DNA of 64,000 nucleotides from Bacteroidota bacterium (GTDB taxonomy: Bacteria; Bacteroidota; Bacteroidia; Chitinophagales; LD1). Of this stretch, positions 30,659 to 39,862 are shown in pieces. A program made the position numbers and the translations under genes. The notes under the pieces were generated by a model. That model saw only the letters and a list, made by a program, of their open reading frames with translations. It had not been told where the DNA came from and did not search any database. Within the stretch, counting starts at the first letter, position 1. Every line of letters starts with the position of its first letter. The DNA is taken from assembly GCA_947475165.1 (NCBI GenBank), contig CANJLD010000002.1:1-64000 (forward strand). The letters are read 5' to 3'.

Positions 30659-31704
30659 GCTGTAAATTTAGTAAGCGCATTTAGCAAGGCGCGGTTTTCA
30701 GATTCTGTTCCTACCGTTATTCTTAAACATCCTTCGCATAAGGCTACTTTACTTCTATCGCGCACAATAATACCGAGCGATACAAGATAGTCATAGGTAG
30801 CCTGTGCATTTTTCACTTTTACTAAAATGAAATTTGCATCGGAAACATAAATTTTTTCAACTAAAGAGTGTTGCTGAAGTGCATCTTCCAACTTTTTCCT
30901 TTCAGCAATAGCCTCGAGAATACGCTGATTCACCCAGTCAATATTATCAAGTGCTGTCATTGCAAGTTGCTGTGTGGCCTGGTTGATATTGTATGGAGGC
31001 TTCACCTTGTTCATGTAATCAACAATAATTTGTGGTGCGAAAGCCATACCTAAGCGTAAAGCCGCCAAGCCCCATGCTTTGGAGAAGGTTTGCAACACCA
31101 CCACGTTTTCATATTCGGTAAGAAGGCGAATAGCAGATTTTTGTTTGGAGTAATTGATGTATGCTTCGTCAATAACTACAATGCCCGGAAATTTCTGAAT
31201 CAGTAATTCCACATCATCGGCATCAAAAGAATTAGCTGTCGGATTATTGGGGGAACAGATGAAAAGCAATTTTGAATGTTTGTCGAAGCCTTCTAAAATT
31301 CGTTCTACATCTAACTCAAAAGAAGGAAGCAGGTTTATCCTCCGAACTTCTACATCATTGATGTTTGCACTCACTTCATACATACCATAAGTTGGCGGAC
31401 ATATAATTATGTTATCCGTTTTCGGTTCACAGAAAATGCGGAACAACACATCAATAGCTTCATCGCTGCCATTACCCAAAAAAATATTTTGAGATGGAAC
31501 ACCCTTTATGCTGCTGATTTTTTCTTTAAGTTTTTTCTGTAGCGGGTCAGGATAACGGTTATAGTTTCCCGTAAGCGGAGAACCAAAACTATTTTCGTTA
31601 GCATCTAAAAAAACAGAAGCCTCTCCTTTAAATTCATCGCGGGCAGATGAATAAGGCTTTAAGTTCAGAACATTCTGACGAATAATAGTTTCTACATCAA
31701 ACAT
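30655..31704 (-). CDS. hisC: Histidinol-phosphate aminotransferase
   Basis: [45 protein letters not shown]. Confidence 0.97.
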   Translation of the reverse strand: MFDVETIIRQNVLNLKPYSSARDEFKGEASVFLDANENSFGSPLTGNYNRYPDPLQKKLKEKISSIKGVPSQNIFLGNGSDEAIDVLFRIFCEPKTDNIIICPPTYGMYEVSANINDVEVRRINLLPSFELDVERILEGFDKHSKLLFICSPNNPTANSFDADDVELLIQKFPGIVVIDEAYINYSKQKSAIRLLTEYENVVVLQTFSKAWGLAALRLGMAFAPQIIVDYMNKVKPPYNINQATQQLAMTALDNIDWVNQRILEAIAERKKLEDALQQHSLVEKIYVSDANFILVKVKNAQATYDYLVSLGIIVRDRSKVALCEGCLRITVGTESENRALLNALTKFTA

Positions 31705-33017
31705 TACTTGTTCTTTAATTTTTTCAAACGAATGCTCACCGCGTTTTTATGCGCTGACAAATTTTCGGCTTCTGCCATTACCTCAATCACACTTCCTATA
31801 TTCTTAATTCCCTTTGGTGAAATTTTTTGATAGGTAACTTTCTTTACAAAAGAATCTAACGATACCCCCCCGTAAACCCTTGCGTAACCATTAGTTGGCA
31901 AAGTGTGATTGGTGCCGCTGGCATAATCTCCGGCACTTTCGGGGGTATAATTGCCAATGAAAACCGAACCTGCATTCACCACATTTTTTAAAAAATAGTC
32001 TTCATCCTTTACTGCTAATATTAAATGCTCCGGGGCGTATTGATTTATAATTTCAACCGCTTCTAATTTATTCTTAACCAAAATTATTTTTGAATGTTGA
32101 AGGGCTTGCGCAGCAATATCTTTACGCGGCAATTCCTTTAACTGACGAGCAACTTCTACTTGCACTTTTGCAATCAAGTTTTCCTTTAACGCAACAAATA
32201 TTACCTGCGAATCGGCACCATGCTCTGCTTGGGAAAGCAAATCGGCAGCCACAAAAGAAGGCTCGCAACTTTCATCGCCCACTACTAATACTTCCGATGG
32301 CCCAGCGGGCATATCAATAGCCACACCTTCTTTTTGTATTAACTGCTTTGCAACCGTTACATATTGGTTTCCCGGTCCAAAAATCTTTTCAACTTTCGTA
32401 ATAGCCTTTGTTCCGTAAGCCATGGCAGCTATTGCTTGCGCTCCGCCTGTTTTATAAATTTCATGAACACCGCAAAGATGCGCAGCAAACAAAATAGCGG
32501 GATGAATTTCCCCTTCTTTATTGGGTGGCGTGCACAGAATAATTCGTCCACAGCAGGCAATACTTGCAGGAGCTGCTAACATTAAAACAGTGGAAAACAA
32601 AGGTGCGCTACCTCCTGGGATATACAAGCCAATATTTTGAATAGCACGGCTTTCTCGCCAGCACACAACACCTTTAGTGGTTTCAATTTTCTTCTCTTTC
32701 AGCTCTTGTACCTGATGAAATTTTTTGATGTTACGATAGGCCGTTTCAATTGCCTGCTTTAACTTCTTATCAACTAAACTTTGCGCTTCTTTTATCTCTC
32801 TTTCTGTTACACGCAATTCTTTCACTATTGCTTTATCAAACTTCAGCGCATAACTTCTTAATGCAACATCTCCATTCTTCTTCACCTCATTCAGAATTTG
32901 CTGCACTATTTTTTCAATAGCCGTGCTATCTGCCGAAGGTCGCTTCAACAATTTTTCTAAATCTTTTTGCTTTGGGTATTTTACAATTTGCATTTCTGTA
33001 TTTGTATTAAGTCTCAC
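31704..33017 (-). CDS. hisD: Histidinol dehydrogenase
   Basis: GLYIPGGSAPLFSTVLMLAAPASIA, GPGNQYVTVAKQLIQKEGVAIDMPAGPSEVLV, NAGSVFIGNYTPESAGDYASGTNHTLPT. Confidence 0.98.
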   Translation of the reverse strand: MRLNTNTEMQIVKYPKQKDLEKLLKRPSADSTAIEKIVQQILNEVKKNGDVALRSYALKFDKAIVKELRVTEREIKEAQSLVDKKLKQAIETAYRNIKKFHQVQELKEKKIETTKGVVCWRESRAIQNIGLYIPGGSAPLFSTVLMLAAPASIACCGRIILCTPPNKEGEIHPAILFAAHLCGVHEIYKTGGAQAIAAMAYGTKAITKVEKIFGPGNQYVTVAKQLIQKEGVAIDMPAGPSEVLVVGDESCEPSFVAADLLSQAEHGADSQVIFVALKENLIAKVQVEVARQLKELPRKDIAAQALQHSKIILVKNKLEAVEIINQYAPEHLILAVKDEDYFLKNVVNAGSVFIGNYTPESAGDYASGTNHTLPTNGYARVYGGVSLDSFVKKVTYQKISPKGIKNIGSVIEVMAEAENLSAHKNAVSIRLKKLKNK

Positions 33018-33042
33018 TTTCGGGGAGATGTAGAGGGGATTT

Positions 33043-33906
33043 TTACATCACCATTTTTTCAATCGGCACCACTAAAATTCCTTGCGCGCCCAATTTTTTT
33101 AATCCATCAATCTTATCCCAAAATTCGTTTTCGCTAATAACCGAATGCAACGAACTCCAACCTTCTTCTGCCAAAGGAAGTATGGTTGGGCTTTTCATTC
33201 CCGGCAACAAAGCAATTATCTCCTGCAATTTATTGTTGGGGGCGTTTAGCAAAATGTATTTGTTGTTGCGTGCTGACAATACCGCATTTATTCGAAACAA
33301 TAATTTATCGAACAAGTTCTTTGCCTCTGCACTTAAATTTTTACCGGTTATTAAAACAGCTTCCGACTGAAACAAAACTTCCACTTCTTTCAATCCATTT
33401 TTAAAAAGAGTAGAACCGGTGCTTACTATATCGCAAATGCCATCTGCTAAACCAATGTTCGGAGCAATTTCTACCGAGCCTGAAATTTCATGAATCTCGG
33501 CACTCAAATTATTCTTCTTCAAAAATTGTTGAAGTGTATTCGGATAAGAAGTAGCCAGTTTCTTTCCATCAAAATAATTCAACCCGTTATAGTTTTCGTT
33601 TTTAGGTATGGCCAACGAAACTTTGCATTTACTAAAACCCAAACGTTGAATCACTTTTACTTCATGCGGCTTCTCAATCAACAGGTTTTCGCCAATAATG
33701 GCAATGTCTGCCACGCCATCTTCTATGTATTGCGGAATATCGCTGTTGCGCAAAAAGAAAAGTTCCAACGGAAAATTTCTTGCGGTTACTTTCAATTGGT
33801 CTTCACCATTATCAATGGCAATGCCACAATCTTTAATCAGCTTGAGCGAATCTTCGTTCAACCTGCCCGATTTTTGAATAGCTATTCTTAATTTTTTCTC
33901 TGCCAT
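33043..33906 (-). CDS. hisG: ATP phosphoribosyltransferase (long form)
   Basis: KLRIAIQKSGRLNEDSLKLIKDCGI, LGLADGICDIVSTGSTL-like region, C-terminal regulatory domain. Confidence 0.96.
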   Translation of the reverse strand: MAEKKLRIAIQKSGRLNEDSLKLIKDCGIAIDNGEDQLKVTARNFPLELFFLRNSDIPQYIEDGVADIAIIGENLLIEKPHEVKVIQRLGFSKCKVSLAIPKNENYNGLNYFDGKKLATSYPNTLQQFLKKNNLSAEIHEISGSVEIAPNIGLADGICDIVSTGSTLFKNGLKEVEVLFQSEAVLITGKNLSAEAKNLFDKLLFRINAVLSARNNKYILLNAPNNKLQEIIALLPGMKSPTILPLAEEGWSSLHSVISENEFWDKIDGLKKLGAQGILVVPIEKMVM

Positions 33907-33920
33907 AATTATTTAATTAA

Positions 33921-33949
33921 AAAGCCCGCTGATGGTTACAGCGGGCTTT
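33921..33949 (-). terminator. his leader attenuator terminator
   Basis: Minus strand AAAGCCCGCTG-taaccat-CAGCGGGCTTT followed by TT, 11-bp perfect stem between leader peptide and hisG. Confidence 0.9.
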
Positions 33950-33976
33950 CATTTATTTTTTGCTTGCACAAAAACA

Positions 33977-34030
33977 TCAATTACCTCGCTGTGCGATGAT
34001 TGAATGATGGTGATGTGTAATACGAATCAT
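33977..34030 (-). CDS. hisL: Histidine operon leader peptide (MIRITHHHHSIIAQRGN)
   Basis: Minus-strand ATG ATT CGT ATT ACA CAT CAC CAT CAT TCA ATC ATC GCA CAG CGA GGT AAT TGA: four consecutive His codons just upstream of a terminator and hisG. Not in the supplied ORF track because it is short. Confidence 0.9.
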   Translation of the reverse strand: MIRITHHHHSIIAQRGN

Positions 34031-34046
34031 TGTTTAAATTATGTGC

Positions 34047-34077
34047 CGAAGATAAAAGCAGGTTTTATAAAACCAAA
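34047..34077 (-). promoter_or_regulatory. Candidate his operon promoter
   Basis: Minus strand TTTG (34077-34074), 19 nt spacer, TATCTTCG (34054-34047), one mismatch to TTTG-N19-TAnnTTTG. Confidence 0.65.
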
Positions 34078-34079
34078 CC

Positions 34080-35420
34080 TCAATAAGAAATAATCTTTGA
34101 GTTCTTCATTTTCCGCAAATGACCGCGGATAATTTTCTGCACCTCCAAATCATCTTCATCGTGCTTAATTACTTCTTTCAGATTATCGGGAGTATTTGTA
34201 GTCAGTTCAGGATTAAAATATCCGAAGCCACGGTAAGTATTGTTCTCAATCCAAATCACCGAATGCTCATCGGGGTGAATGCCTTCGGCAATAATGAAAA
34301 AGTTGGGGCTCCGGTATAAATGTTTGCGGATAGCTTTCTCAATTTGCGTATTGTAGTTCTTCAGGTTTTTTTCTTCCAGTCCGGTCTCTTTCATTTTAGA
34401 GCGGATGGCAAACCAGCCGTGCAGATTATTATCCTTAATAATCTTTCCCAGAATTTTATTCGCCACGGCCTTCGAGGGAAATTTTAAAATCAATTCTCCT
34501 TCAGCCCAGTCGAGCGGATGAATTTTTAGTTGAAGAAATCCCTGTTCATCCTTATCAATAAAAATTCCGTGCGTGTGTGCCTGTATTCGCGGCTTCTTGT
34601 TGAACTCCGGTAAATGCGTTTTCAGTTCGCGGTACGAAAGCAATTTTGCTGTCAGCTCATTACCGGTCAACTCATAATCAATATTGCGCATCAATTCAAA
34701 CATTCTCGTCTTTTCGGGCGAGTCTGCCGGTTTCGAAAAATCGGTGATTACTTTTTTGCGAATGTTCTTTGAGCCATCCAGGTAAAGAATTTTTCCTACC
34801 TCATCTTTGTAATAAAACACACCGGCATCTTCGGGCAGCTTTTCAATTTCGGCTTTGCTTAAATAAGGCGGCAGCAAATCAGCATCAATGCCGTGGTTCA
34901 ATTCTATCTCTATATACTTCTGCGAAACCTGTTTATCTAAAATCAGTTTCAACAGCTTTACCGTTGCCTCCGCATCACCGGTGGCGCGGTGACGGTCAGT
35001 AATTTCAATTCCTAAGCTGTCACAAATGTTTCCTAAGCTGTATGAATTAAACCCCGGAATAGCTTTACGCGCCAGGTTCACCGTATCTAACTGCTTCCGG
35101 TTATAATCAATTCCCAAACGTTTAAACTCCTGACGAATCATTCCGAAATCAAACTTCACATTATGCGCTACAAAAATATTTTCGTGCGTTAGCTCCAGAA
35201 TTCTTTCATGCACATCATCAAACAGCGGAGCATTAACCACCATCTCGTTGCTGATGCCCGTGAGCTTGGTCACGTAGGGGTCAATCGGGCGCTTAGGATT
35301 AATAAGCGTAGAAAAGGAATCCGTAATTTTTTCGCCATCAAACACAAACACCGCAATTTCTATCACGCGGTCTACAGAAGGGCTTCCGCCTGTGGTTTCT
35401 ACATCAATAATGGCATACAT
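34080..35420 (-). CDS. DnaQ-like 3'-5' exonuclease fused to a GIY-YIG nuclease domain (UvrC/Cho-like)
   Basis: AIIDVETTGGSPSVDRVIEIAVFVFDGEKI, HNVKFDFGMI, HRATGDAEATVKL exonuclease motifs, then LPEDAGVFYYKDEVGKILYLDGSKNIRKKV GIY-YIG-like region. Confidence 0.88.
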   Translation of the reverse strand: MYAIIDVETTGGSPSVDRVIEIAVFVFDGEKITDSFSTLINPKRPIDPYVTKLTGISNEMVVNAPLFDDVHERILELTHENIFVAHNVKFDFGMIRQEFKRLGIDYNRKQLDTVNLARKAIPGFNSYSLGNICDSLGIEITDRHRATGDAEATVKLLKLILDKQVSQKYIEIELNHGIDADLLPPYLSKAEIEKLPEDAGVFYYKDEVGKILYLDGSKNIRKKVITDFSKPADSPEKTRMFELMRNIDYELTGNELTAKLLSYRELKTHLPEFNKKPRIQAHTHGIFIDKDEQGFLQLKIHPLDWAEGELILKFPSKAVANKILGKIIKDNNLHGWFAIRSKMKETGLEEKNLKNYNTQIEKAIRKHLYRSPNFFIIAEGIHPDEHSVIWIENNTYRGFGYFNPELTTNTPDNLKEVIKHDEDDLEVQKIIRGHLRKMKNSKIISY

Positions 35421-35425
35421 CGGGC

Positions 35426-36160
35426 GTGAAAATAATTATTTGCAAAATGCGAGTGACTCTATTTCCACACATAAACGCCTCCCGGTGGTTTATTCGTCCT
35501 TTAAAATTTACGCCATCTGCACCAAACATTCTTTATTATCGTGGCGTGAACACCTGCGCCAAATACTTCTGTCTCTTACTGCTGCTTACGGCAACTTACC
35601 TTGCCAGCGCACAGGTAATTAAAGAAGATACCACTACCAACGCGCCCTTCTTTGCCGCCAAAAAATTCGACAGTAAATTCAATGTCGGCTTCGAAGCCAT
35701 CCCCACACAAATTTTAAAAACCAAAGCCGCCATGAACCTCGGCTTTAATTTAAACTGGGTCGTCAACCACAAGTATGTGGTAAGTGCCAAATATTATGTG
35801 CTCACCACACCCGTCAACGTCCGTCCACTCGTAGAGCCCAACCGCACCGATACCATCAACCTTACCCACCATTCGGCTGGCCTGGCCTTTAGTTACATTC
35901 TGTTCCACAACAAAAAATTCTCTTTTCAGCCCGAGCTGTATGCCGGCTGGGGATTTTTAAAATACGGCTACAGTGGCGGCAATTACTACCGGCATTTCGG
36001 GGTTATCGTTCCGGCTGTTTACGGAGTTTACAACGCCCACAAAAACGTGCGCCTCGGCATCGGGCTCAACTACCGCCTCACCGCAGGCGCCATCCTCATT
36101 AAAGATTCGCAATTAAGCGGAGTTGGTGGTGTGGTGTTTTTGCGGGTGGGGACTTTTTAA
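35426..36160 (+). CDS. Predicted secreted outer-membrane beta-barrel protein
   Basis: Signal-like YFCLLLLLTATYLASAQ and alternating aromatic/polar strands ending VVFLRVGTF. Start uncertain. Confidence 0.6.
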   Translation: MKIIICKMRVTLFPHINASRWFIRPLKFTPSAPNILYYRGVNTCAKYFCLLLLLTATYLASAQVIKEDTTTNAPFFAAKKFDSKFNVGFEAIPTQILKTKAAMNLGFNLNWVVNHKYVVSAKYYVLTTPVNVRPLVEPNRTDTINLTHHSAGLAFSYILFHNKKFSFQPELYAGWGFLKYGYSGGNYYRHFGVIVPAVYGVYNAHKNVRLGIGLNYRLTAGAILIKDSQLSGVGGVVFLRVGTF

Positions 36161-36460
36161 GCTGTAATAATTGGGGCGCGTCTCTCGCAAAGCCTCGGGT
36201 CGGGCTATCGCTTCAAGTCCTCACCCCAAAGCGGGCTGCGGACTTTCCGATCTATCCCTCGCGCAAACAGCCGGTTCCGAACTTCTTAATTTAAACTCTG
36301 GTAGAAATTCATTTGTGGGCGGTAGAATTTCAATTTGCATCGTTAGAATTTCATTTTGAGCTGTCCGCAAGTCATTTGTATGTCTTTGCTGGCAAAACTG
36401 TCCTTCTCTACGGACAGTTTTCGGTTCCACTGGCGTAAGCGTCCGCTCGTGAAAACAAAA

Positions 36461-36480
36461 AACCCCGCGAGAGCGGGGTT
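36461..36480. terminator. Hairpin terminator
   Basis: AACCCCGC-gaga-GCGGGGTT flanked by A- and T-rich runs. Confidence 0.75.
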
Positions 36481-36504
36481 CTTTGTTTTTGTGGTTGGCT
36501 GTTA

Positions 36505-36530
36505 TGCCCCCTTTAGGGGGTTGGGGGTGG
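36505..36530 (-). repeat. Stop-associated palindromic element, copy 4
   Basis: tgccccctttagggggttgggggtgg, 2 nt from the mscL stop codon. Confidence 0.85.
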
Positions 36531-36532
36531 CA

Positions 36533-36913
36533 TTACTTCTTCAACGAATCTCTTATTTCCATCAACAACAAATCGGTAGAAGATACTGCCGGTGGAGTGG
36601 AAGGAACTTCCGCTTCCTTTTTCTTAGCTGCATTCATGCCTTTAATAATCAAAAACAAAACAAAGGCTACAATTACAAAGTTGATAGTTGCCGAAAGAAA
36701 ATTACCATACTTCACCGTTCCAAAAATGGTCAACTCTTCCAATTTTGTAAGGTGCGCAGCTTCTAAAGCAGGCTTAAGCATCAGCGGTGTAATTACATCA
36801 TCAATAAGCGAGCTTACAATCTTGCCAAACGCTCCGCCAATGATAACACCAATAGCTAAATCAACAACATTGCCCTTCATGGCAAATTCTTTAAATTCTT
36901 TAATCATTCCCAT
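36533..36913 (-). CDS. mscL: Large-conductance mechanosensitive channel
   Basis: IKEFKEFAMKGNVVDLAIGVIIGGAFGKIVSSLIDDVITPLM. Confidence 0.97.
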   Translation of the reverse strand: MGMIKEFKEFAMKGNVVDLAIGVIIGGAFGKIVSSLIDDVITPLMLKPALEAAHLTKLEELTIFGTVKYGNFLSATINFVIVAFVLFLIIKGMNAAKKKEAEVPSTPPAVSSTDLLLMEIRDSLKK

Positions 36914-37023
36914 AGTTATAAGTTTTAGGGTGAGGAAATATTAACGTAAAATAAGCGTTGAAACCCGAAGCCGGAATTATTCGGCAGAAAAGTTTTGCAC
37001 GCTTGTATTTTGTAATTGGTTGT

Positions 37024-37051
37024 TAAGCCCCCTTCAGGGGGTTTGGGGTGG
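37024..37051 (-). repeat. Stop-associated palindromic element, copy 5
   Basis: taagcccccttcagggggtttggggtgg, 2 nt from the BatE-like stop codon. Confidence 0.85.
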
Positions 37052-37053
37052 TA

Positions 37054-37848
37054 TTAAATCTTCTCGAAAAGATTTTTTTCAATCCATCCTACTTTGCCAT
37101 CGGCTAAACGGATTTTTGTCCAGTTCCCTACTTGGTCGCAAAGCTCCAACTTAAGTCCTTCGTGAATGGTGAAGAGGTCGGTGCCATTAGCATCCGGTGC
37201 GCTTTTTAAGCTTACATTTTCAGCCATCAAAATTGCCGTATCCGAATTTTCTTCGGCATAGCTTTGCTTAAAAGCAAGGGCAATTGAAGCAATAGAAAGA
37301 AGCAGAAACAAAGAGCCGAGAAATAAAACAAACCCCTTACGAGCAACAAAAAGATAAACGGCAAACACAATCAGAGCCGTCCAAACAAAGCCAAGCGCAA
37401 AAATCCCCCAGCCCTTAGATGACTGAGAGGACAAAAAATTATTCCACGAAGTAATAATGCCCAACTGCGGAACGGGAGTGAGGTTGTCAAACGTTTTAAG
37501 CTGAGCCAATTTCAGGTTGTGCGCAATGTCTTCATCTTCCGGTGATAGTTTATGCGCACGTTCAAAATTTAAAATGGCCTTACCGATGTTATGCAGTTTA
37601 AAATAACTGTTGCCTAGGTTGTAATAAACCTCCGGATTGCGATAGCCCTGCATCAAAACTTTTTCATAAGCCGAAGCAGCCTGCTCAAACTGATTGCTTT
37701 TGTAAAACGAGTTTGCTGAAGTGTAAAGTTGCGATGGAGTTTGCGCGGATAAAGAAGAACAAAGACCAAATATCAAAGACCAAAAAAATGCAAACGCAAT
37801 CTTTGAACTTTGAACTTTGATTTTTGAACTTTGAACTTCCCGTCTCAT
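37054..37848 (-). CDS. batE: BatE-like TPR + SH3 domain protein
   Basis: TPR (YRNPEVYYNLGNSYFKLHNIGKAILNFERAHKLSPEDEDIAHNL) and C-terminal SH3 (GLKLELCDQVGNWTKIRLADGKVGWIEKNLFEKI), in the bat gene cluster. Confidence 0.88.
   Translation of the reverse strand: MRREVQSSKIKVQSSKIAFAFFWSLIFGLCSSLSAQTPSQLYTSANSFYKSNQFEQAASAYEKVLMQGYRNPEVYYNLGNSYFKLHNIGKAILNFERAHKLSPEDEDIAHNLKLAQLKTFDNLTPVPQLGIITSWNNFLSSQSSKGWGIFALGFVWTALIVFAVYLFVARKGFVLFLGSLFLLLSIASIALAFKQSYAEENSDTAILMAENVSLKSAPDANGTDLFTIHEGLKLELCDQVGNWTKIRLADGKVGWIEKNLFEKI
37757..37784. repeat. Degenerate heptanucleotide array encoding part of the BatE signal peptide
   Basis: gaacaaa gaccaaa tatcaaa gaccaaa. Confidence 0.8.
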
Positions 37849-37884
37849 GTCTAATATCTTGTGTCTATCGTCTAAACTCTATTT
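37801..37884. repeat. Period-7 array (about 12 units) spanning the batE start codon and the batD-batE junction
   Basis: ctttgaa x2, ctttgat, ttttgaa, ctttgaa, cttcccg, tctcatg, tctaata, tcttgtg, tctatcg, tctaaac, tctattt. Confidence 0.85.
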
Positions 37885-39783
37885 CACTTCATCTTCCAAG
37901 TCTGCCATCAAATTCATAGCTACATCATAATTCGTTTTCATTTCGCTTCCCTCGCCTACCGGTGAATACAGAGCAAGCTCACAGGTGTTTAATAATCCTT
38001 TGAGTTTAGAAATGGTTTCAGCCTTTGCATTTTTCACCAATAATTTTTCTTCTACATTCTCTTTCGAAAGCATTGCCATGTCAATGTTCAGTTTGTCTCC
38101 CAGATAACCCCAGGTGGCGCGAGATACTTCATCGTAGAAGTTTTTCTTATCACCGGTTGTCAAATGTTTTTCGGCAACGCTCAATCTTTTCTTCGCCAGC
38201 TTTAATGCCCTTCTTCTCTTGGCTCCAATTACATCAGCCGCAAGATTTTCGTTTCTTCTCTTCGCCATCACTAACGTTACAAACAATAAAAACGGAGCCG
38301 AATACATAGCCGCAAAACCAGCCGAGGCAAAAAATGAATTTCCTTTTTTGAACTCCGGTGTATTGGTTTTGATGTAACGAATATCCTGACCAACCAAAGC
38401 CACCTCTTCTTTATTAATTTCTGCCGGTGTGTTAGTATTTACATTCTTCGAAGGCTCACCGGTTATCTTCACCGCATATTCCGGTGACTTCACCGTAAAA
38501 TATTTTGCGCTCGAAGGTTCAAACCACGAAAATGTTTTCGATTCAATTTTATACTCACCGGGCTGGCGAGGAATGAGGAGATAATCATACTGTCGCATGC
38601 CGCTCATGCCTGCCGTGCTGTTGTTGATGTTTTCTTTTGTCTTAGGGTCATACACTTCAAACTCTGCCGGAAATTGAGGCGAGGGCGCATCAACAAATTT
38701 CAAGTTACCGGTGCCGGATATTTTCAAAGTGTAAGTTATCGGCTCATCGGTCTTGGCTTCTTTATTAGAAAGGGATGTTTCGAATTTGTAGTTGCCCACT
38801 GCACCGGCAAAGTCTGCGGGCTTACCGGCTTCCGGCAATTCTTTCACGTTCACAGTTGCCGCATTTGTTTTTAAAGCCATAGGCACTTGCTGCACCTGAC
38901 CGAAAAAACTGCCAAAGAAATTTCTTGAATTAGAACGAACCTGTACCTGCACTACCGTACTTACCTCGCAACTTGCCACCGGTAAAGCACCGGCACGCTG
39001 CGGATACAAATTGTATTTTAAAATTTCAATGGTGTTGTATTGTTTTCCATTTATGGTTTCTACAGAAGGTCTGCGCTTAGGGTCGAGTTCAACTTCCTGG
39101 CTCCAGTAACCATCAAAGGCAGGTGCCTTACTCACATTAAAGCCTGAAAGATTTTGACGGAAATAAAGTTTGTAAGAAGCAGTAAGCATTTCGCCTTTGT
39201 AAACAGAATTTTTATTCACCGATAGTTTTACAAACACATCATCCTTCAATTGCTTTTCTAAATCGGCATTACTTGTTTGCGGTTGCTCTTCTTCACCGCC
39301 ATTAAAAAACGGGTCATCAAAAGGGTCGTACGGATTTCGATGACGTTGTTGTTGCTGCGCAGCCACCGGTGCAGTTACCTGAACCGTAACTTCGTTGCTC
39401 TCCATAGTAACACCGGCAACTTGTATACTTCCTTTGCCAATTTTAAATGTGCCCTGATTTTTTGGACGAAGAATATAATTGTAAGTAATGCTCTGCGTTA
39501 CGTTACCATTTACCCATTGCATACTGGTAGAAGTATTCGGCCCACCAAGCACCTGAAAATCTGTAATGGCAGGCGGCTTTAAATTACTTCCGTTGCCATT
39601 CTCCAATGTATAACTCAACTGAAAATTCGAGTTCTGCGGAACAGATTTAGGGGCAGAAGCAGAGAACCGCGCCTGAGAAAAAGACGATAGACAACCTACA
39701 ACGGACAACAGAAATATAAATGCAACAATAAGCTTGCACTTATTTACACTTCTAATTTCTGATTTCTGATTTCTGATTTCCAT
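37879..39783 (-). CDS. batD: BatD-like protein (oxygen tolerance family)
   Basis: FSASAPKSVPQNSNFQLSYTLENGNGSNLKPPAITDFQVLGGPNTSTSMQWVNGNVTQSITYNYILRPKNQGTFKIGKGSI. Start placed at MEIRNQKSEIRS. Confidence 0.9.
   Translation of the reverse strand: MEIRNQKSEIRSVNKCKLIVAFIFLLSVVGCLSSFSQARFSASAPKSVPQNSNFQLSYTLENGNGSNLKPPAITDFQVLGGPNTSTSMQWVNGNVTQSITYNYILRPKNQGTFKIGKGSIQVAGVTMESNEVTVQVTAPVAAQQQQRHRNPYDPFDDPFFNGGEEEQPQTSNADLEKQLKDDVFVKLSVNKNSVYKGEMLTASYKLYFRQNLSGFNVSKAPAFDGYWSQEVELDPKRRPSVETINGKQYNTIEILKYNLYPQRAGALPVASCEVSTVVQVQVRSNSRNFFGSFFGQVQQVPMALKTNAATVNVKELPEAGKPADFAGAVGNYKFETSLSNKEAKTDEPITYTLKISGTGNLKFVDAPSPQFPAEFEVYDPKTKENINNSTAGMSGMRQYDYLLIPRQPGEYKIESKTFSWFEPSSAKYFTVKSPEYAVKITGEPSKNVNTNTPAEINKEEVALVGQDIRYIKTNTPEFKKGNSFFASAGFAAMYSAPFLLFVTLVMAKRRNENLAADVIGAKRRRALKLAKKRLSVAEKHLTTGDKKNFYDEVSRATWGYLGDKLNIDMAMLSKENVEEKLLVKNAKAETISKLKGLLNTCELALYSPVGEGSEMKTNYDVAMNLMADLEDEVK
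39684..39711. repeat. Degenerate heptanucleotide array encoding part of the BatD signal sequence
   Basis: acgatag acaacct acaacgg acaacag. Confidence 0.75.
39752..39779. repeat. Heptanucleotide array (CTGATTT-type, 4 units) directly after the batD start codon
   Basis: ctaattt ctgattt ctgattt ctgattt. Confidence 0.9.
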
Positions 39784-39862
39784 AATAAAATTATACCGCA
39801 AATTTCATTGTTCTGTTCCTAATGCGAAAGATGCTTAATTATTTTTCACAAATACCTTTTGC

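Noticed and set aside
35900-36500. Possible mobile element or gene remnant between the beta-barrel gene and mscL
   Set aside because: No transposase fragment, terminal inverted repeats or target duplication visible; kept only as a low-level repeat observation.
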